DNA of 64,000 nucleotides from Terfezia claveryi. Lineage: Eukaryota > Ascomycota > Pezizomycetes > Pezizales > Pezizaceae. The notes under the pieces were generated by a model, which had not been told where the DNA came from, did no database searches, and saw only the letters and a program-made list of their open reading frames with translations. A program made the translations under genes and the position numbers. Location: contig WHUX01000120.1 in assembly GCA_015179025.1 (NCBI GenBank), positions 62,001 to 126,000 of the forward strand, in the 5' to 3' direction. Shown one piece after another: positions 45,309 through 57,583 of the stretch (its first letter is position 1; each line of letters opens with the position of its first letter).

Positions 45309-46337
45309 GCTTTCTTCTTCTTCTTCTTCTTCCTCCTCCTTGTCCTCCTCGTCCTCCTCCTCCTCGTCCTCTGCGTCCTCTTCCCCTACTGACGTGGTAT
45401 CAATGCTGGTGATAGTTGCCTCTCCAATGCCTTTATCCCCTTCTTCCTCCATATTTGTTGGCCCATCGCTGGCCCAAATGTCCTCCTCCGTCGTACTTCC
45501 ATAGTCCTCCTCTTTTCTTCGTCCTTAGAAACAATCAACACCCGCAGTCCTGAGATCTTCCATGAGCTATCTCGAGAACGCTGCTACCTCCTCAGGATCC
45601 ACCTCATAGGCTCTATCTTGCTACCACCTCACCTTCTTTCCGCTGTGCTGTTCCTTCTTCACTATCTCGGAATATGTCACCTACAGAATCATTTCTTGCA
45701 TACTTGTCGGGTATTGCCGCTATTAATCAAGCAACCTCTTATAGACATCTGCCCCATGTTAGCAATCTCGATCCGTATAACTACTACACTATAACATACC
45801 ATTACAATTAAGATAACTAAACTCGGCCACAAGTTCATATTCCCCACTTTCCCAAGTGCTGAGGGCATAGTATAAGGCTGTGAAGATGAAATACATGAAG
45901 GGACCACTTATCTGCTTTATGAAGCTTGAGTCGATATTCCCATGTTTCTTCCAGCTATTGAGATAGTGGTGATAAATGAGGTCGACTCCTTCTTATGTGC
46001 AAAATCGATAACCACAAGTCTTGATTATTGCATCATGTCAGTTCCGCAAAAGCGCTGGGAGATGATGACATACCTTGCGAAGACTCTCAGTGCACGTAAA
46101 CCGATCTCATTTCAACAATCAACCCACATGGTCTCGAATGTATTCCTTCGAGGTGTTCCGGTCAAATTGATACAACAATGCTATATTCTTCCTCGCCTCT
46201 AATGCCAGGTGTGATCGTGTCCACGTTTGCACACTCCGAAGCTATGTTTAGACTCTCAGTGTCCACCTCGTGACAAATACGATACTGTGCCTTAAATATG
46301 AATCAATCTTGTTGTCATGAGAATGATCATGCAGATG
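45309..46337 (-). pseudogene. DUF6532-like gene, 3' part, interrupted upstream by LTR insertion
   Basis: It reads downwards from the insertion point. Recognisable parts are LALEARKNIALLYQFD, then HYLNSWKKHGNID, then FIKQISGPFMYFIFTALYYALSTWESGEY in two steps (ISGPFMYFIFTAL, YALSTWESGEYEL), and FSYLNC. The Val/Phe-Thr-Ala-Leu, W-x-S/T-G and following Phe-rich pattern fits the DUF6532 domain of fungal proteins of unknown function. Then comes a long acidic tail encoded by CTT/CCT repeats (45309-45375). Several stops are present. The 5' part lies at 52884-53698. Confidence 0.55.
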
Positions 46338-46568
46338 TGTAATGGAGAACGTTATTTCATTGCTTATATAATTGATAATATACTTTTGTATTTCCTATAT
46401 TACTACTATGTTATGTAACTAAGCCTCTCGGTTGAAGGACTAGCCTTCTACCACCTCCTATTGCTTTATAAGCGTCCATAGCATGCGGAATTTGCCATGG
46501 GAACTTCCATGGAACTTACCATATGAGCATACCCTCATTATGGCCGCGTGACCTCTGTTTAAAGGCGT

Positions 46569-46999
46569 TGTCACGGCGTTAATTTACTTGCGAGGTATTT
46601 GACACTCGAACAGGCTTGTTCGAGTGTCAGCGTGGTATTTGACACCCGAACAGGCTTGTTCGAGTGTCAGCATAGTATTTGACACCCAAACAGACTTGTT
46701 CGGAGTGTCTTAATACTAGAGGAGATTAGAGAGGTGGATCGCGGAGTATCACCTGCGATCACAGGTGACGTCAAGTTAGTCGGGCGCCACTCCTTTGGCC
46801 ACGGCAATTGTGTATATAGGAAGCCGTAATTGTCGTTTCTTGTTCTTATTCCTTACGCAACGTCTTGTATTATAACCTTGGTAATACAGACTCTGCCTTT
46901 TGTCTTGATACTTCAATCTACAGTTATAGTCTCGTCTTCGTGCGCTCCTTGGAGTCACGTCTTTAGTTATAGCCATAGCCAACGACTTATACCGTTACA
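46569..46999 (+). repeat. Gypsy B2 5' LTR, three palindromic units
   Basis: It starts TGTCACGGCG and ends ACCGTTACA. Palindromic array at 46601-46710. A TATATA element lies near 46812-46817, and ACGCAACGTC follows about 40 bases later. Confidence 0.93.
46601..46710. promoter_or_regulatory. Palindromic array upstream of the Gypsy B TATA box
   Basis: Each unit has GACACTCGAACA, a 4-base centre, then TGTTCGAGTGTC: 12-bp inverted arms at a 40-bp period. Position upstream of TATATA suggests binding sites for a dimeric activator; this is inference. Confidence 0.5.
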
Positions 47000-47048
47000 C
47001 TACATTGCGTCGATACACTCCACTGAGCGCAACCCCTAGCTATAAACA

Positions 47049-48254
47049 ATGACTCAGCCCGTTGTTGAATTGCCGGCCGCTATTGTCGACCTAGTTCCTC
47101 GTTTGCGAACTGTGTTGAATTCAGCAAACCAGGATTACACCGGAATACTCAATGAAACTATTACTCTATTAGATCAGCTATTAGGGCTACCAGACCGACG
47201 ACAAGATGTCGTAAGATTACGAACCCAAGTAACGAACTTAACGAATCAACTCATGGCACGGCAACAAGAAGACAGAACCTTATGTACAGCCACTCAAGAG
47301 TTATGAAATGAAGTAACTACTCAAGAGACAGTGATTAATGAGCTTCGAATGCAGTTGGAAGATATGAGGGCTATCAATGCGACTTTGGCTCGGTTACAAC
47401 CAGGAGAAGGAGGGGGTTGTTCAGAGAAGATACCCAACCCAGAAAAATTCTCTAGAAAAGACCGAAATAAGCTGCGTCCTTTTCTCACCCAACTACGACT
47501 GAAGGCTGCTACTTATAGTGATGAACAAGCAAAACTTCGACTAGCAGTAAATTCCTTAGCTGAAGATGCCCTAGATCAGGTTACCTCTTACGTTGAAAAC
47601 GATATGGTGAACTTAACCAACCTAGCAGCACTTATTACCATTCTCGAAAATGCGTTCGGCGATCCAAATTGAGTAGCCAACGCAGAGTACAAACTACAAA
47701 CGATGATTTAGGGGGCCAGGGAGTTCGCTGCTTATTTTGCCGAATTCCAACGATATGCAGCTGAAACGAGTTGGGGTAATACGGCTAAGTTGGCAGCTCT
47801 AAAGCGCAGACTTTCCTACCAACTACAACAAGATCTCCTCGCCATACATCCTGAGCCAACGGAGTTTAACGAGTATGTGGAAGTCTGCCAAAGGCTAGAT
47901 ACTCGTTGCCGTGTACTACAAACCCAAATGCGTAATCGTGTTGGACCAACGCCCCGAATGATATCACGCCCTACCGCTCCTGCTCCAATTAATCCCCAAA
48001 TAGTTCAAACTCCCTTTACCTCGACAGCCACGGGTACTCACCCTGGGCCCATGGATTTGTCTGCAGGAAGGAAGAAGATATCTCCGAAGGAAAAAGCAAA
48101 GAGAATGGCTGAAGGAAGGTGCTATTATTGTGGAGGAATGGGACATGGAGTCAGAACTTGCCCACACATACAAAAACGTACTCTACAAGCTGCCGAAATG
48201 GTTATGGAAACCACGAATAAGGGACTAGAAGTTGGGGAACAGGCAAAAGAGTAG
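47049..48254 (+). pseudogene. Gypsy B2 gag
   Basis: The same protein as in B1, with start MTQPVVELPAAIVDLVPRL and knuckle CYYCGGMGHGVRTC. Three stops (TGA near 47305, TGA near 47671, TAG near 47709) each correspond to CGA, CGA and CAG in B1. Confidence 0.9.
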
Positions 48255-48328
48255 CCTCACCTCAGAGGGATGGCATTGAGCTAAGGCAGAATAAATTTCT
48301 GGACTCTTTAAGCATTTCCAGTTCGTCT

Positions 48329-51300
48329 TTGCAGTCTTCGGAGGAAGAGTTTTTGGATGGGAATCACCTTGTAGTTAGTTGCGAATTAAACGACAATGGT
48401 TCCAGAATCCTTACTCATGCCCTGATAGACTGCGGAGCAACGGGTTATGCATTTATAGACCAGGAATTTGCAAGCCATCATCAACTCCCCCTTTATAAAC
48501 TCAATAATTCCCGAACACTAGAAGTCATTGATGGGCGACCAATCGAGTCAGGGACAATCACACATATTAGCAAGCTAAAGCTAATAATTGATTAGCACCA
48601 AGAGGAACTCCCACTGTTTATTACCAAACTAGGCCACTACCCCATAGTATTAGGACTTCCATGGCTATGACGTCATGATGTGAATATCCATTTCGCTAAG
48701 AACACTATTACTTTCGACTCTGATTTTTGCCTCCACCGTTGTTGTGAAAAACCCTCGACCATAAAGGGTATCTCAATTCCAGTTCCAGAAAACCCTCGAA
48801 TTGCCCTCATTGTAGGATCAACCTTTAGTCGCCTAGTTAAAAAAGCAAAGCAGGTGGAAACAGCCTTTCGGACAACTATCTACGAGCTTAATATGGCTTT
48901 AAAAGATCCTGAACAACAACCTAAGACAGAGGAGGATAAGATCAAGGAATTAGTGCCTTCTGAATACCACGAATTTCTCCCATTATTTAAGAAGGCTATT
49001 GCGGAAATCCTTCCCCCCCATCGACCTTACGACCATAAAATTCCTCTTAAAGGATTTACTCCCCCTTTTGGACCTCTATACTCCCTATCAAAACCAGAGT
49101 TAGAGGCTCTTAAAGTATGGCTGGAAGAAAACCTGTCCAAAGGATTTATTCGTGCCTCTTCATCTCCCGCAGGTGCACCCATCTTATTTGTTAAGAAGAA
49201 GGATAGGTCCTTGCGTCTTTGTGTGGATTATCGTGGTCTTAATGATGGTACTATCAAGAACCGATACCCACTACCCCTTATACGAGAGACTTTGACTAGA
49301 CTTTCTAAGGCATGATACTATACGGCTCTTGACATTAGAAGCGCCTACAACCTCATCTGGATGGCGGAAGGAGAGGAATGGAAAACAGTGTTCCGAACTC
49401 GTTATGGCTTATACGAGACCTTAGTTATGCCTTTCAGCCTCACAAATGCTCCTGCCAGCTTCCAACATTTTATTAATGATATTCTCCATCCCTTCCTTGA
49501 CAATTTCTGTACGGCTTATCTTGATGATATTTTAATATATAGCGATACGCTCGAAGAACACCGAACACATGTTACCAAGGTATTGCAAGCTCTCCAAAAA
49601 GCCAGCCTCTACCTAAAACCCGAAAAGTGTGAATTTCATAAGACTATGGTCCACTACCTGGGTATGATTATCTCAGCAGAAGGGATACAAATGGATCCAA
49701 CTAAAGTTAAGGCAGTAATGGACTGGGAATCCCCAATTAACCTTCATGATGCTTGTGCTTTTCTAAGATTCGCCAATTTTTATCGCCGGTTTATCAAAGA
49801 CTTCTCCAAGATTGTAGCCCCTATCATGAAACTAACAAAAAAAAATACAACCTGGCATTGGAGCGAAGAATGCCAGAAGGTGTTCCAAAACCTTAAAACA
49901 GCGTTTACTTCCGCTCCCGTTCTTCAGCATTTTGATCCCGACTATGAAATTATAGTAGAAACAGATGCATCAGACTACGTTTCTGCTGGAATTCTTTCGC
50001 AATATAACGATAATAACATACTTCACCCTGTTGCTTATTTCTCTAAGAAGCACTCACCAACTGAATGCAACTATGAGATTTATGACAAGGAATTAATGGC
50101 TATTATCCGATGCTTCGAAGAATGGTGAGCTGAATTGGAATCCACCCCCCATCTAATTAAAGTACTCTCAGATCACAAAAATCTAGAATACTTTATGTCA
50201 ACAAAGCTCTTCAACTGCCGGCAAGCTCGATGGTCAGAATTTCTCTCCCGCTTCAACTTCAAGATAGTTTACCGTCCAGGTAAAGCAGGGGGAAAACCAG
50301 ATGCATTAACAAGAAGGTCAGGAGACCTTCCAAAGGAAGGAGATGAATGTATAAGGTTTCAAAATCAAGTCGTTCTCAAACCTTACAATTTAACAATCAA
50401 TGCGACAGTAGAAGATCTAGGACTAGAAGACTTGTTTAATAGAGGTTTTGAAGTTGATCCACTGCCAAGGAAGATATTAGTTAAGCTGCAACAAGGAGAG
50501 AAGTGATCTAAGGACATCTCGCTAGCCGAATGTGAAGAGGATAATGGAAAGCTAAAATATTGTAGGCGGATATATGTACCAAATTATATGCCTCTAAAGT
50601 TACGTCTAATCCAGGACCATCACGATATCCCAGCAGCGGGGTATCCAGGGCAATCCAAGACGCTTGAGCTTATCTCGCGACAATATTATTGGCCAAAAAT
50701 GCATAAGGATGTTGATCAGTATGTACGCAACTGTCACCCCTGTCAACGTGCTTGAACAACACGACATGCCCCATACGGTATTCTTCGACCACTCGCAATT
50801 CCCCAAGGCGCTTGGCAGGATATCTCCATGGATTTCATTATTGGATTACCCTGGTCAAATGGATACAACGCAATTTTGGTAGTAGTATGTCGACTAACTA
50901 AAATGCGGCACTTTATTGTCTGTCATGATACCACTACTGTAGAGCAATTAGCAGATCTATATGCTCGGCATATCTTCCGCCTCCATGGTCTTCCTAGAAC
51001 AATTGTATCAGACCGTGGGCCTCAATTCATCTCTCACTTTTGGAAAGCTCTCTATCAAGTGCTTAAGATTCAATCTCTCCTGTCCACACTGTTTCACCCT
51101 CAAACTGACGGCCAGACCGAACGAGTCAATGCCACTCTAGAACAATATTTACGGGTTTATGTTAATTATTTGCAGGATGACTGGGAGAACTGGTTGCATC
51201 TCGCCGAGTTTGCAGCTAATAAGCAAGCTTCTGAAACAATTGGGTCATCTCCCTTCTTTGCGAATTATGGTCATGACCCACTGTGGCAATTTGATTTTGA

Positions 51301-51895
51301 GGAGAAGCTCATACGACCTGATGAGCAGAGTGCTATAGAGGTGGCCAGGAAGATCAAGGAAATAATGGAACACTTACAAAATGAGATGGCTAGGGCGCAG
51401 GCACGGCAATAGGAGCAAGCAGACAAAGGTCGAAATAATGCTCCAGTATTCAAGGAGGGAGATCTGGTTTGGTTTAATAGCCAGCACATTACAACACAAC
51501 GGCCAAGTAGAAAGCTCGACCATAAACGGATTGGCCCCTACAAGATCACAAAGGTCATATCCCCCTATGCATACGAACTCGACTTCCCCGCTAGTGTGCA
51601 CTATCATCGAGTCCAGCATGTTTCACTTCTCAACCCGGCAAATAATAATCCCCTACCTGGGCAATACAACCCACCACCTCCACCAGTGATAGTTGATAAT
51701 GAGGAAGAGTGGCATGTGGAAGAAATCTTGGATTCTCTTCTTCGGAGGAAGAAATTAGAGTACTTAGTGAAATGGGTAGGGTTCGAAAGACCAGACTGGG
51801 AACCGGCAACAAACATCAACAAACTCAAGGCTATTGATGACCTCCATAGGCAAAATCAGAGCAAACCAGGACCATTGCCAGAAGACGAAGACTAA
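48329..51895 (+). pseudogene. Gypsy B2 protease to chromodomain
   Basis: Protease ALIDCGATGYAF; reverse transcriptase [11 protein letters not shown] and intact YLDD; RNase [24 protein letters not shown]; integrase zinc region, DFIIGLPWS, VSDRGPQF, DGQTERVNA; chromodomain WHVEEILDS, YLVKWVGF to 51895. Stops near 48594, 48668, 49315, 50126, 50752 and 51410 match CGA or CAG codons in B1. Reverse transcriptase and integrase motifs are intact apart from these. Confidence 0.9.
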
Positions 51896-51929
51896 GCCTC
51901 AAGGGACTTCACCCGTAAGGAGGGGATAT

Positions 51930-52400
51930 TGTTACGGCGTTAATTTACTTGCGAGGTATTTGACACTCGAACAGGCTTGTTCGAGTGTCAGCATAGTATT
52001 TGATATCCGAACAGGCTTGTTCATGTGTCAGCATAGTATTTGCCACCCGAACAGGCTTGTTCGAGTATCAGCGTGGTATTTGACACCAGAACAGACTTGT
52101 TCGGAGTGTCTTAATACTAGAAGGGATTAGAGAGGTAGATCACGGAGTATTACCTGCGATCACAGGTGACGTCAAGTTAGTCAGGCGCCACTCTTTTGGC
52201 CATGGCAATCGTGTATATAGGAAGCCGTAATTGTCGTTTCTTGTTCTTGTTCCTTACGCAACGTCTTGTATTATAACCTTGGTAATACAGACTCTGCCTT
52301 TTGTCTTGATACTTCAATCTACAGTTATAGTCTCGTCATCGTGCGCTCCTTGGAGTCACGTCTTTAGTTATAGCCACAGCCAATGACTTACGCCGTTACA
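51930..52400 (+). repeat. Gypsy B2 3' LTR, four palindromic units
   Basis: It starts TGTTACGGCG and ends CGCCGTTACA, a 10-bp inverted terminal repeat. Array at 51962-52110. Confidence 0.93.
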
Positions 52401-52883
52401 GGCATGTGAGTCACTACTATGGCCACATGACCATCGTTTATGGCGTGTGACTCATTACTATAGCCACATGACCATCGTTTAAGGTGTGTGACTCATTACT
52501 ATGGCCATATGACCCCTTTTGTACAGCGCACCACCTTCTGGTATGCCACTCTTTATTGTAGTCATCAGATCTCAAAGGAGTATAAATAGGCCGCTGGATT
52601 CCCTTTGGAATCCAAAGAGAAACAAGAAGCAACCAAGCAAGCATACAGAGCAAGCAAGCCTATATTCCAATCAGATCAAGATCATATAGCTTAGATAGCA
52701 CAAATCATATAAGATAGATTACACCAATTAATTACTGTTCCTTTCGGGAACGTCCCACATAGTAATCTCTCTACCCTTCTGAGGTCTTACCTCAGCAGAA
52801 CCGAAATACACAAACGTCCGTGCCTATGGATATAGATTGTATAAACGGTACCGAATGAATACTGTCTAGTACCATTCATTACA

Positions 52884-53698
52884 AGATGGTAGGTCTCCAC
52901 TTCTCGCCATGCCTTTGCGAGAATGTCTTCTACATGCTGAGGGTCTGGAAATGGCTCCTCAAATAGTATGATAGTCACTAACCTGTTCACTGCCATTTCT
53001 GTCATATCTCGTAGAAGCCCAGTGAACTGCGTGCTTGAGAGGTTTTACTTTTGGCGTTTGGCTCTTTCCACCATGCTGATCCTAGCAGGGGTATCATCAT
53101 CTAGCGCTATGCGAGATCTTATAGACATTGGGGATTCTAGGGATGTCAATGGTGATGAAACACCACTCTAATTTGAAAACAAACTCCTGAGTGGGGATTC
53201 ATCTGGTGTGCCTCGAGATTGAACCCAGCTACCACCCTAATACGAATTAGCAATGCATCGAATTACTCAGAAGGGATCACTAAATATACTCGGTATCTGA
53301 AGTAGTTGAGGTGTGAGTGGTGTACTGCGCCTTTTTTGTGAATCTATTTTACACTATGAGAAATTATTTTCTGAATGCTTAGTAGTTTCACCAGGCTCCA
53401 TACGTATCCTTGTGAGTGAGCTTCCTGCTCGTTTCCTGAGGGTCATTGGTGGGTTGGCTGGTCCTGCTGCTGGTGGCTCATGTTCCCTAATAGACCCGGA
53501 TGTGGTGGGGGGTCTCTGGAAGAGGCATTGACTGCTATTACAGAAGGAAAGTTAATCACAGCGTTGAACTTTGAGGACGCACCCGGACTGGTACTATCTC
53601 CATCAGATGTGGTGGAGTCCTTTCGCAGGTCCTGTGTTGAAGGTGGGCGTTTAAGATTCGACGCCTTCTCCTTGCCCTTCGTTTTCTTTCCTCGGGGC
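52884..53698 (-). pseudogene. DUF6532-like gene, 5' part
   Basis: It starts MPRGKKTKGKEKASNLKRP (53698), a basic low-complexity head, then decayed sequence with stops, then ALDDDTPARISMVERAKR and AVNRLVTIILFEEPFPDPQH followed by AKAWREVETYHL, which ends at the LTR insertion. The FPDP and AW blocks fit the start of a DUF6532 domain. Joined across the AGATG duplication, the frame runs on into 46332 and below. Confidence 0.5.
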
Positions 53699-54094
53699 AT
53701 TAATATCTCCTTGGCGGACACTAGGAGAGAGATTTGGTAGTGCAAAGTATCTTCCTGGTGTACGTTGGGAGAGAGATTTGGATTTAGGATAGGAGGAGTT
53801 GGTGAAGTTGTTGAAGTTTGTGTAGGGATGAGAAAGAGAGCTTTTATATCAACCCATGTTACCGATTGTAGTTCCATATGTGTACCAGCAATTCCTATCT
53901 CATTACCGCATCTAGTCACTCTATCCGTACCAACAGAGTCTTATGTCTTACACTCCTTATGCTCCCACAAAGTCCCCTCACATGCAAGATACCAAAACTC
54001 GCAGTTTAACCACCCAAATTGACAAATGAACCAAAAGATCTAACTGCAACTCGGAGATTCAATCACATCCTTAAAAACATCTTTATCATCTACT

Positions 54095-54420
54095 GCCAAA
54101 CCCTTCGCTATTAAAATGGAAATAAGGGATCAACTCTATCTTACCCGCATTATTTCCATCCCCATCCACATCGTTTCTACCCTTATCTCCATCCTCAACA
54201 TATGCATCCCTACCCTCATCAGCCCGATTCTCAATATCCACATCCAGATTATCATCATTACCATTATCATTTTCCCCCTAATCCTCATCATCTGTGACCT
54301 CCTAGACATCCTCACCCTCATCCTCATCATCTGTAACCCTGCCACCCTAATCTTCTTCACCCGCATGCTCACCAACCTTTTCCTGTTCTATATCGGCTGT
54401 AGGTCGAGTACCTACTTTCA
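54095..54420 (-). pseudogene. Acidic repeat tail of a decayed gene
   Basis: One minus frame reads as Asp/Glu/Asn-rich sequence (TDDEDEGEDV, DNGNDDNLDVDIENRADE) with three stops. Acidic tails of this kind end several genes in this window. Confidence 0.35.
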
Positions 54421-56560
54421 TTAGTGTAATTCCGCAATTAGGTTCAATCTAGACTTACCAGGCCTCGCATGTATTCTTCCAGTCCAAAAAGGTCCCTGCG
54501 TGGACTGTCCCGAGCTTGGAACACCAGAACCTGCCACTCGCCAAGATTCCGGCATGATACTCCGAATCATGGCACGGTCCGCCGGGACTCTCCTTCTACA
54601 GTGGAGAGCTCCCGCATCCAGTGCCTCCTCTAAGCCTAACAATACCTATTAGCATATTGGCCTCAATTCAGTTTGCAATCAACTCATCAGGTGCCTTATC
54701 GTCACTCAGAGTATCTGTACGTGGTCGTCGTCTGGATTTTGGTATTATAACCTTTGCAGGTGGAGGTGGACCTTTGACAGCTGAGGTAACCTTGGTAGCT
54801 AGGGTACCCTTGGAACTTTGCTTAACTTTGGTAGTCGTTTTCCCCTTGGTAGCAGTTATGCCTTTGGTAATAGTTTTCCCCTTGATAATCGGTGCCTCCT
54901 TGGTCGTTTTCCCCTTGGTACCCTTTAGATCCTTGGTCTGCTTAGTTACTCCTATAGCCTTACCAATTGGTGTGTCCTTAATCCACAGCACAGTCTTCGT
55001 ACTTTTCCCTTTTAGTGATAGTATACCTTTACCAGCCGCAAGCATTTTCGCCCTCTTAGTAGATATTGGCATGACATGCTTAGTAGTGTATTGGGAGGCC
55101 GGTGCACTTGTGGGGGCTGTCATGGGTACAACCGGAGGACTGGGAGAAGTAAGAGATGTGCTTGGGGTATTTACCTGGCTCATGGGGTCCAGTTCAATCT
55201 GGAAATCCATGAGGTTGGGCCCTGGATGTACCATTATCAAGCTCCCGACTAAATAATCCATGGTAATATAGACAAATCGTCCAGCGACGTCCATAGCATA
55301 GATATGTCAGATAACCCATCCTACCGGAATGAATAAGGTAGTGGCTGCCAGTATGCCCGCCATAGTGTGTAAACTCAAAACTACCGTAGAAGAGATAGTT
55401 GCGGAACTGAATATCCAGTCCCCATATAAGGGGTCTGGACTATGCGTTTCCGGCGATATAATGTGTACTCGCACTGTATTTGGAGGCCCTCCCACAGATA
55501 GTGCCCAGCCTGCTAGATATAGTTGATAACACTTAAATGGTGCCAAGGGCCTACCAGCAACCCCTGGTGGTGCTCCTGTAAGTGGGACCCTAGGAGGAAG
55601 TGGTGAAGCTGGTATAGTACTGGCCTGCATGGGTCTTGTAGCACTGACTGGGATAGGGTCTGGGGGGGCTAAACGCTGCATTTGTGGGGCTGGTGCAGGA
55701 GAGGCTGGTGCGGGAACAGGGGTAGCTGGTATCAGGCTAGCTAGAGGTCAGCGTGCTCGCGCAGCAGCCCTGTGTCACTCTGTGCTGGACTCTGTTCTCG
55801 CCTTCTGAGATCTTTGGTTGCTGGGCATGTAGGGTGGCTCGGCTGTTGCTCGCCCCATATTCGGTAATCTGCCAAGAGGTTCTATTACAACCCCTGGATT
55901 AGCCTGCTCATATGCAGCTCGCGCATCTGCAATTGACTCCCACATCACTTGTCGTGAATTTCGAGCCTTCTTGGTAATATCCTGTATTAATTGGTTTAGT
56001 GTACTCCGGTACTCCTACTGGTGGTAATTCATTTGGCCTTTAGAAGCCATTGCCGGATGGCCAGTGACCCATTCGCACAACTCCACGAATTTCGTTCATT
56101 CGGACTCACTAAGCCTGAATATACCAAAATCAAACATCGCGCGCTGCATGTATGAGCGCCATACCTGGTAGAAGGTCTTGGGTATACTTGAGTTATTGAA
56201 ACCTAGTTTATTCGCAAATTGTCGAGTGCCATAGTCATCATCACCAGAATCCGCTCCACCCCCATCACTAGTGGTATCCGCATTATCGAACCTCCATTTC
56301 TTTAGCAGCATGTTATATTTCCTAAGAATCCTGGTTAATATCTTATACATACCAGTACAGTACTCCAAGTGTCCCATACCTAAACCAGTATGATCACTGC
56401 TTATGTAGTTGTTCCTATGTATCATATGAATTAGCACTTCCAAAGTCTTCTCTAAGCAATCTGGTATATGGTCTTACCTTTGACGAGAGGCTTCAATGTT
56501 CTGTAATAGGGTACAAACTTGACGCTGTGAGTGCTTTGGAGATGGGGAGGACTAGGGGGC
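54421..56560 (-). pseudogene. Gene Z: unrecognised decayed gene with Lys-rich tail
   Basis: Coding pieces read downwards: 56443-56096 (GMGHLEYCTGMYKILTRIL, NKLGFNNSSIPKTFYQVW); then poor sequence; then 55681-54668 in one frame with one stop near 55308, including PLAPFKCYQLYLAGWALSV, PLYGDWIFSSATISSTV, and a Lys/Thr-rich tail with repeated KGKTTTK-like units (about 15). A nuclear-type basic end (KSRRRPRTD) closes it. I do not recognise the family. It precedes the DUF6532-like gene on the same strand. Confidence 0.4.
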
Positions 56561-56867
56561 TTTCTATAGTCATATGATAGCTTTGGTAAGGAAATAACAA
56601 CGCTTAGGATGGAGTGTAACAAACTATCCCTATCACATTTTTTTGGTTTGCTATTATTTGGTTGCAGATATACAAGATCTATAGGCCATTCAATTGGGAT
56701 GTGTGTACCCTAGTCTAGTTGGGTAGTGGTTACAACTACAAACAAAATATTGTGTTCATGAGTAGTATAGTATTAGGGAACAATGTATCGATACTAATAT
56801 TTGTCTCGATCAGACCCTAGTTGTACTAATATTTGAAGCAGGAGTTATTTCTTTGTATAGAAATCTT
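56561..56867. other. Spacer without a gene
   Basis: AT-rich, no convincing open frame, up to the start of the Copia LTR. Confidence 0.4.
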
Positions 56868-57506
56868 TGTTGAAAATAATCATTTCCTTTCGATATAGTT
56901 AAGTATTTCCATACAATATATCGTTCTCTCTTACGATTACTTCTACATCATGCTGATACCCAATATGGACACTTGCTACCCGATTATGGACTTCTGTATT
57001 ATTTCTTTCACATGTGTTCCTATGTCGTTCACATGTTCTTATTATCTTTGCTTACTTTCCTAACTTAGTATCTATTATCGTTGCATGATGCTGCTTTACT
57101 ACTTAAGGTTACTGCTTACTTGTCTCAGTTGTCATGACTCAACGATCACCACTTCTATGACTTTCTGTTATATTCGTTGACTCATAATACTGTCTCAGTC
57201 GCACACCTCTATGTATTTGTTTATTCACATGTGCATGATATACTATTCTTAGGTTATGTAACTTAGACTTCCTTACTAGATCTTTACCCTCAACTTGTAC
57301 TATTATATACGAGTTTCCTACTCCTGTATCTAGTTCTATACACATCTCGATTGGACTCAATAGACTGTCTACTCTTGATATAGTTCTACCATTTGCTCAC
57401 TCGCACTTCTGTTTGCTCGCACTCTTTGCTTCATAGCACTACTGTCTACTGCTACTACCTCCGTAATTACTACCACGATACCTCTGCTTATAGTAACCTT
57501 TCAATA
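56868..57506 (+). repeat. Copia 5' LTR
   Basis: Recognised by its inverted end bases and the primer-binding site after it. No second copy exists in the window, so its limits are inferred. Confidence 0.6.
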
Positions 57507-57583
57507 GGTTATGAGCCTGAAATAGCTCAGGATAACTCGATAACTTTCTCGCATTTACCTTCCCTTCCACACATATCTATACA

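Larger units (their letters stand above)
46569..52400 (+). mobile_element. Gypsy B2: full-length chromovirus, plus strand
   Basis: 5,832 bp with LTRs at 46569-46999 (431 bp) and 51930-52400 (471 bp). The duplication is GGCGT (46564-46568) and GGCAT (52401-52405), one transition apart. It is inserted in the solo LTR of Gypsy C. The purine tract AAGGAGGGGA is at 51917-51926. Same gene order as B1. Confidence 0.95.
46338..52883 (+). mobile_element. Solo LTR of the Gypsy C family, split by Gypsy B2
   Basis: The LTR parts are 46338-46568 and 52401-52883, with start TGTAATGG and end CATTACA. The exact duplication AGATG is at 46333-46337 and 52884-52888. There are three copies of the 42-bp unit instead of two. 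No internal Gypsy C sequence is present, so it arose by LTR-LTR recombination. It broke the DUF6532-like gene. Confidence 0.92.

Noticed and set aside
54116..54424. Plus-strand hydrophobic ORF resembling a membrane protein
   Set aside because: It is the mirror of the acidic repeat on the minus strand: Asp/Glu codons read as Ile/Leu on the other strand.
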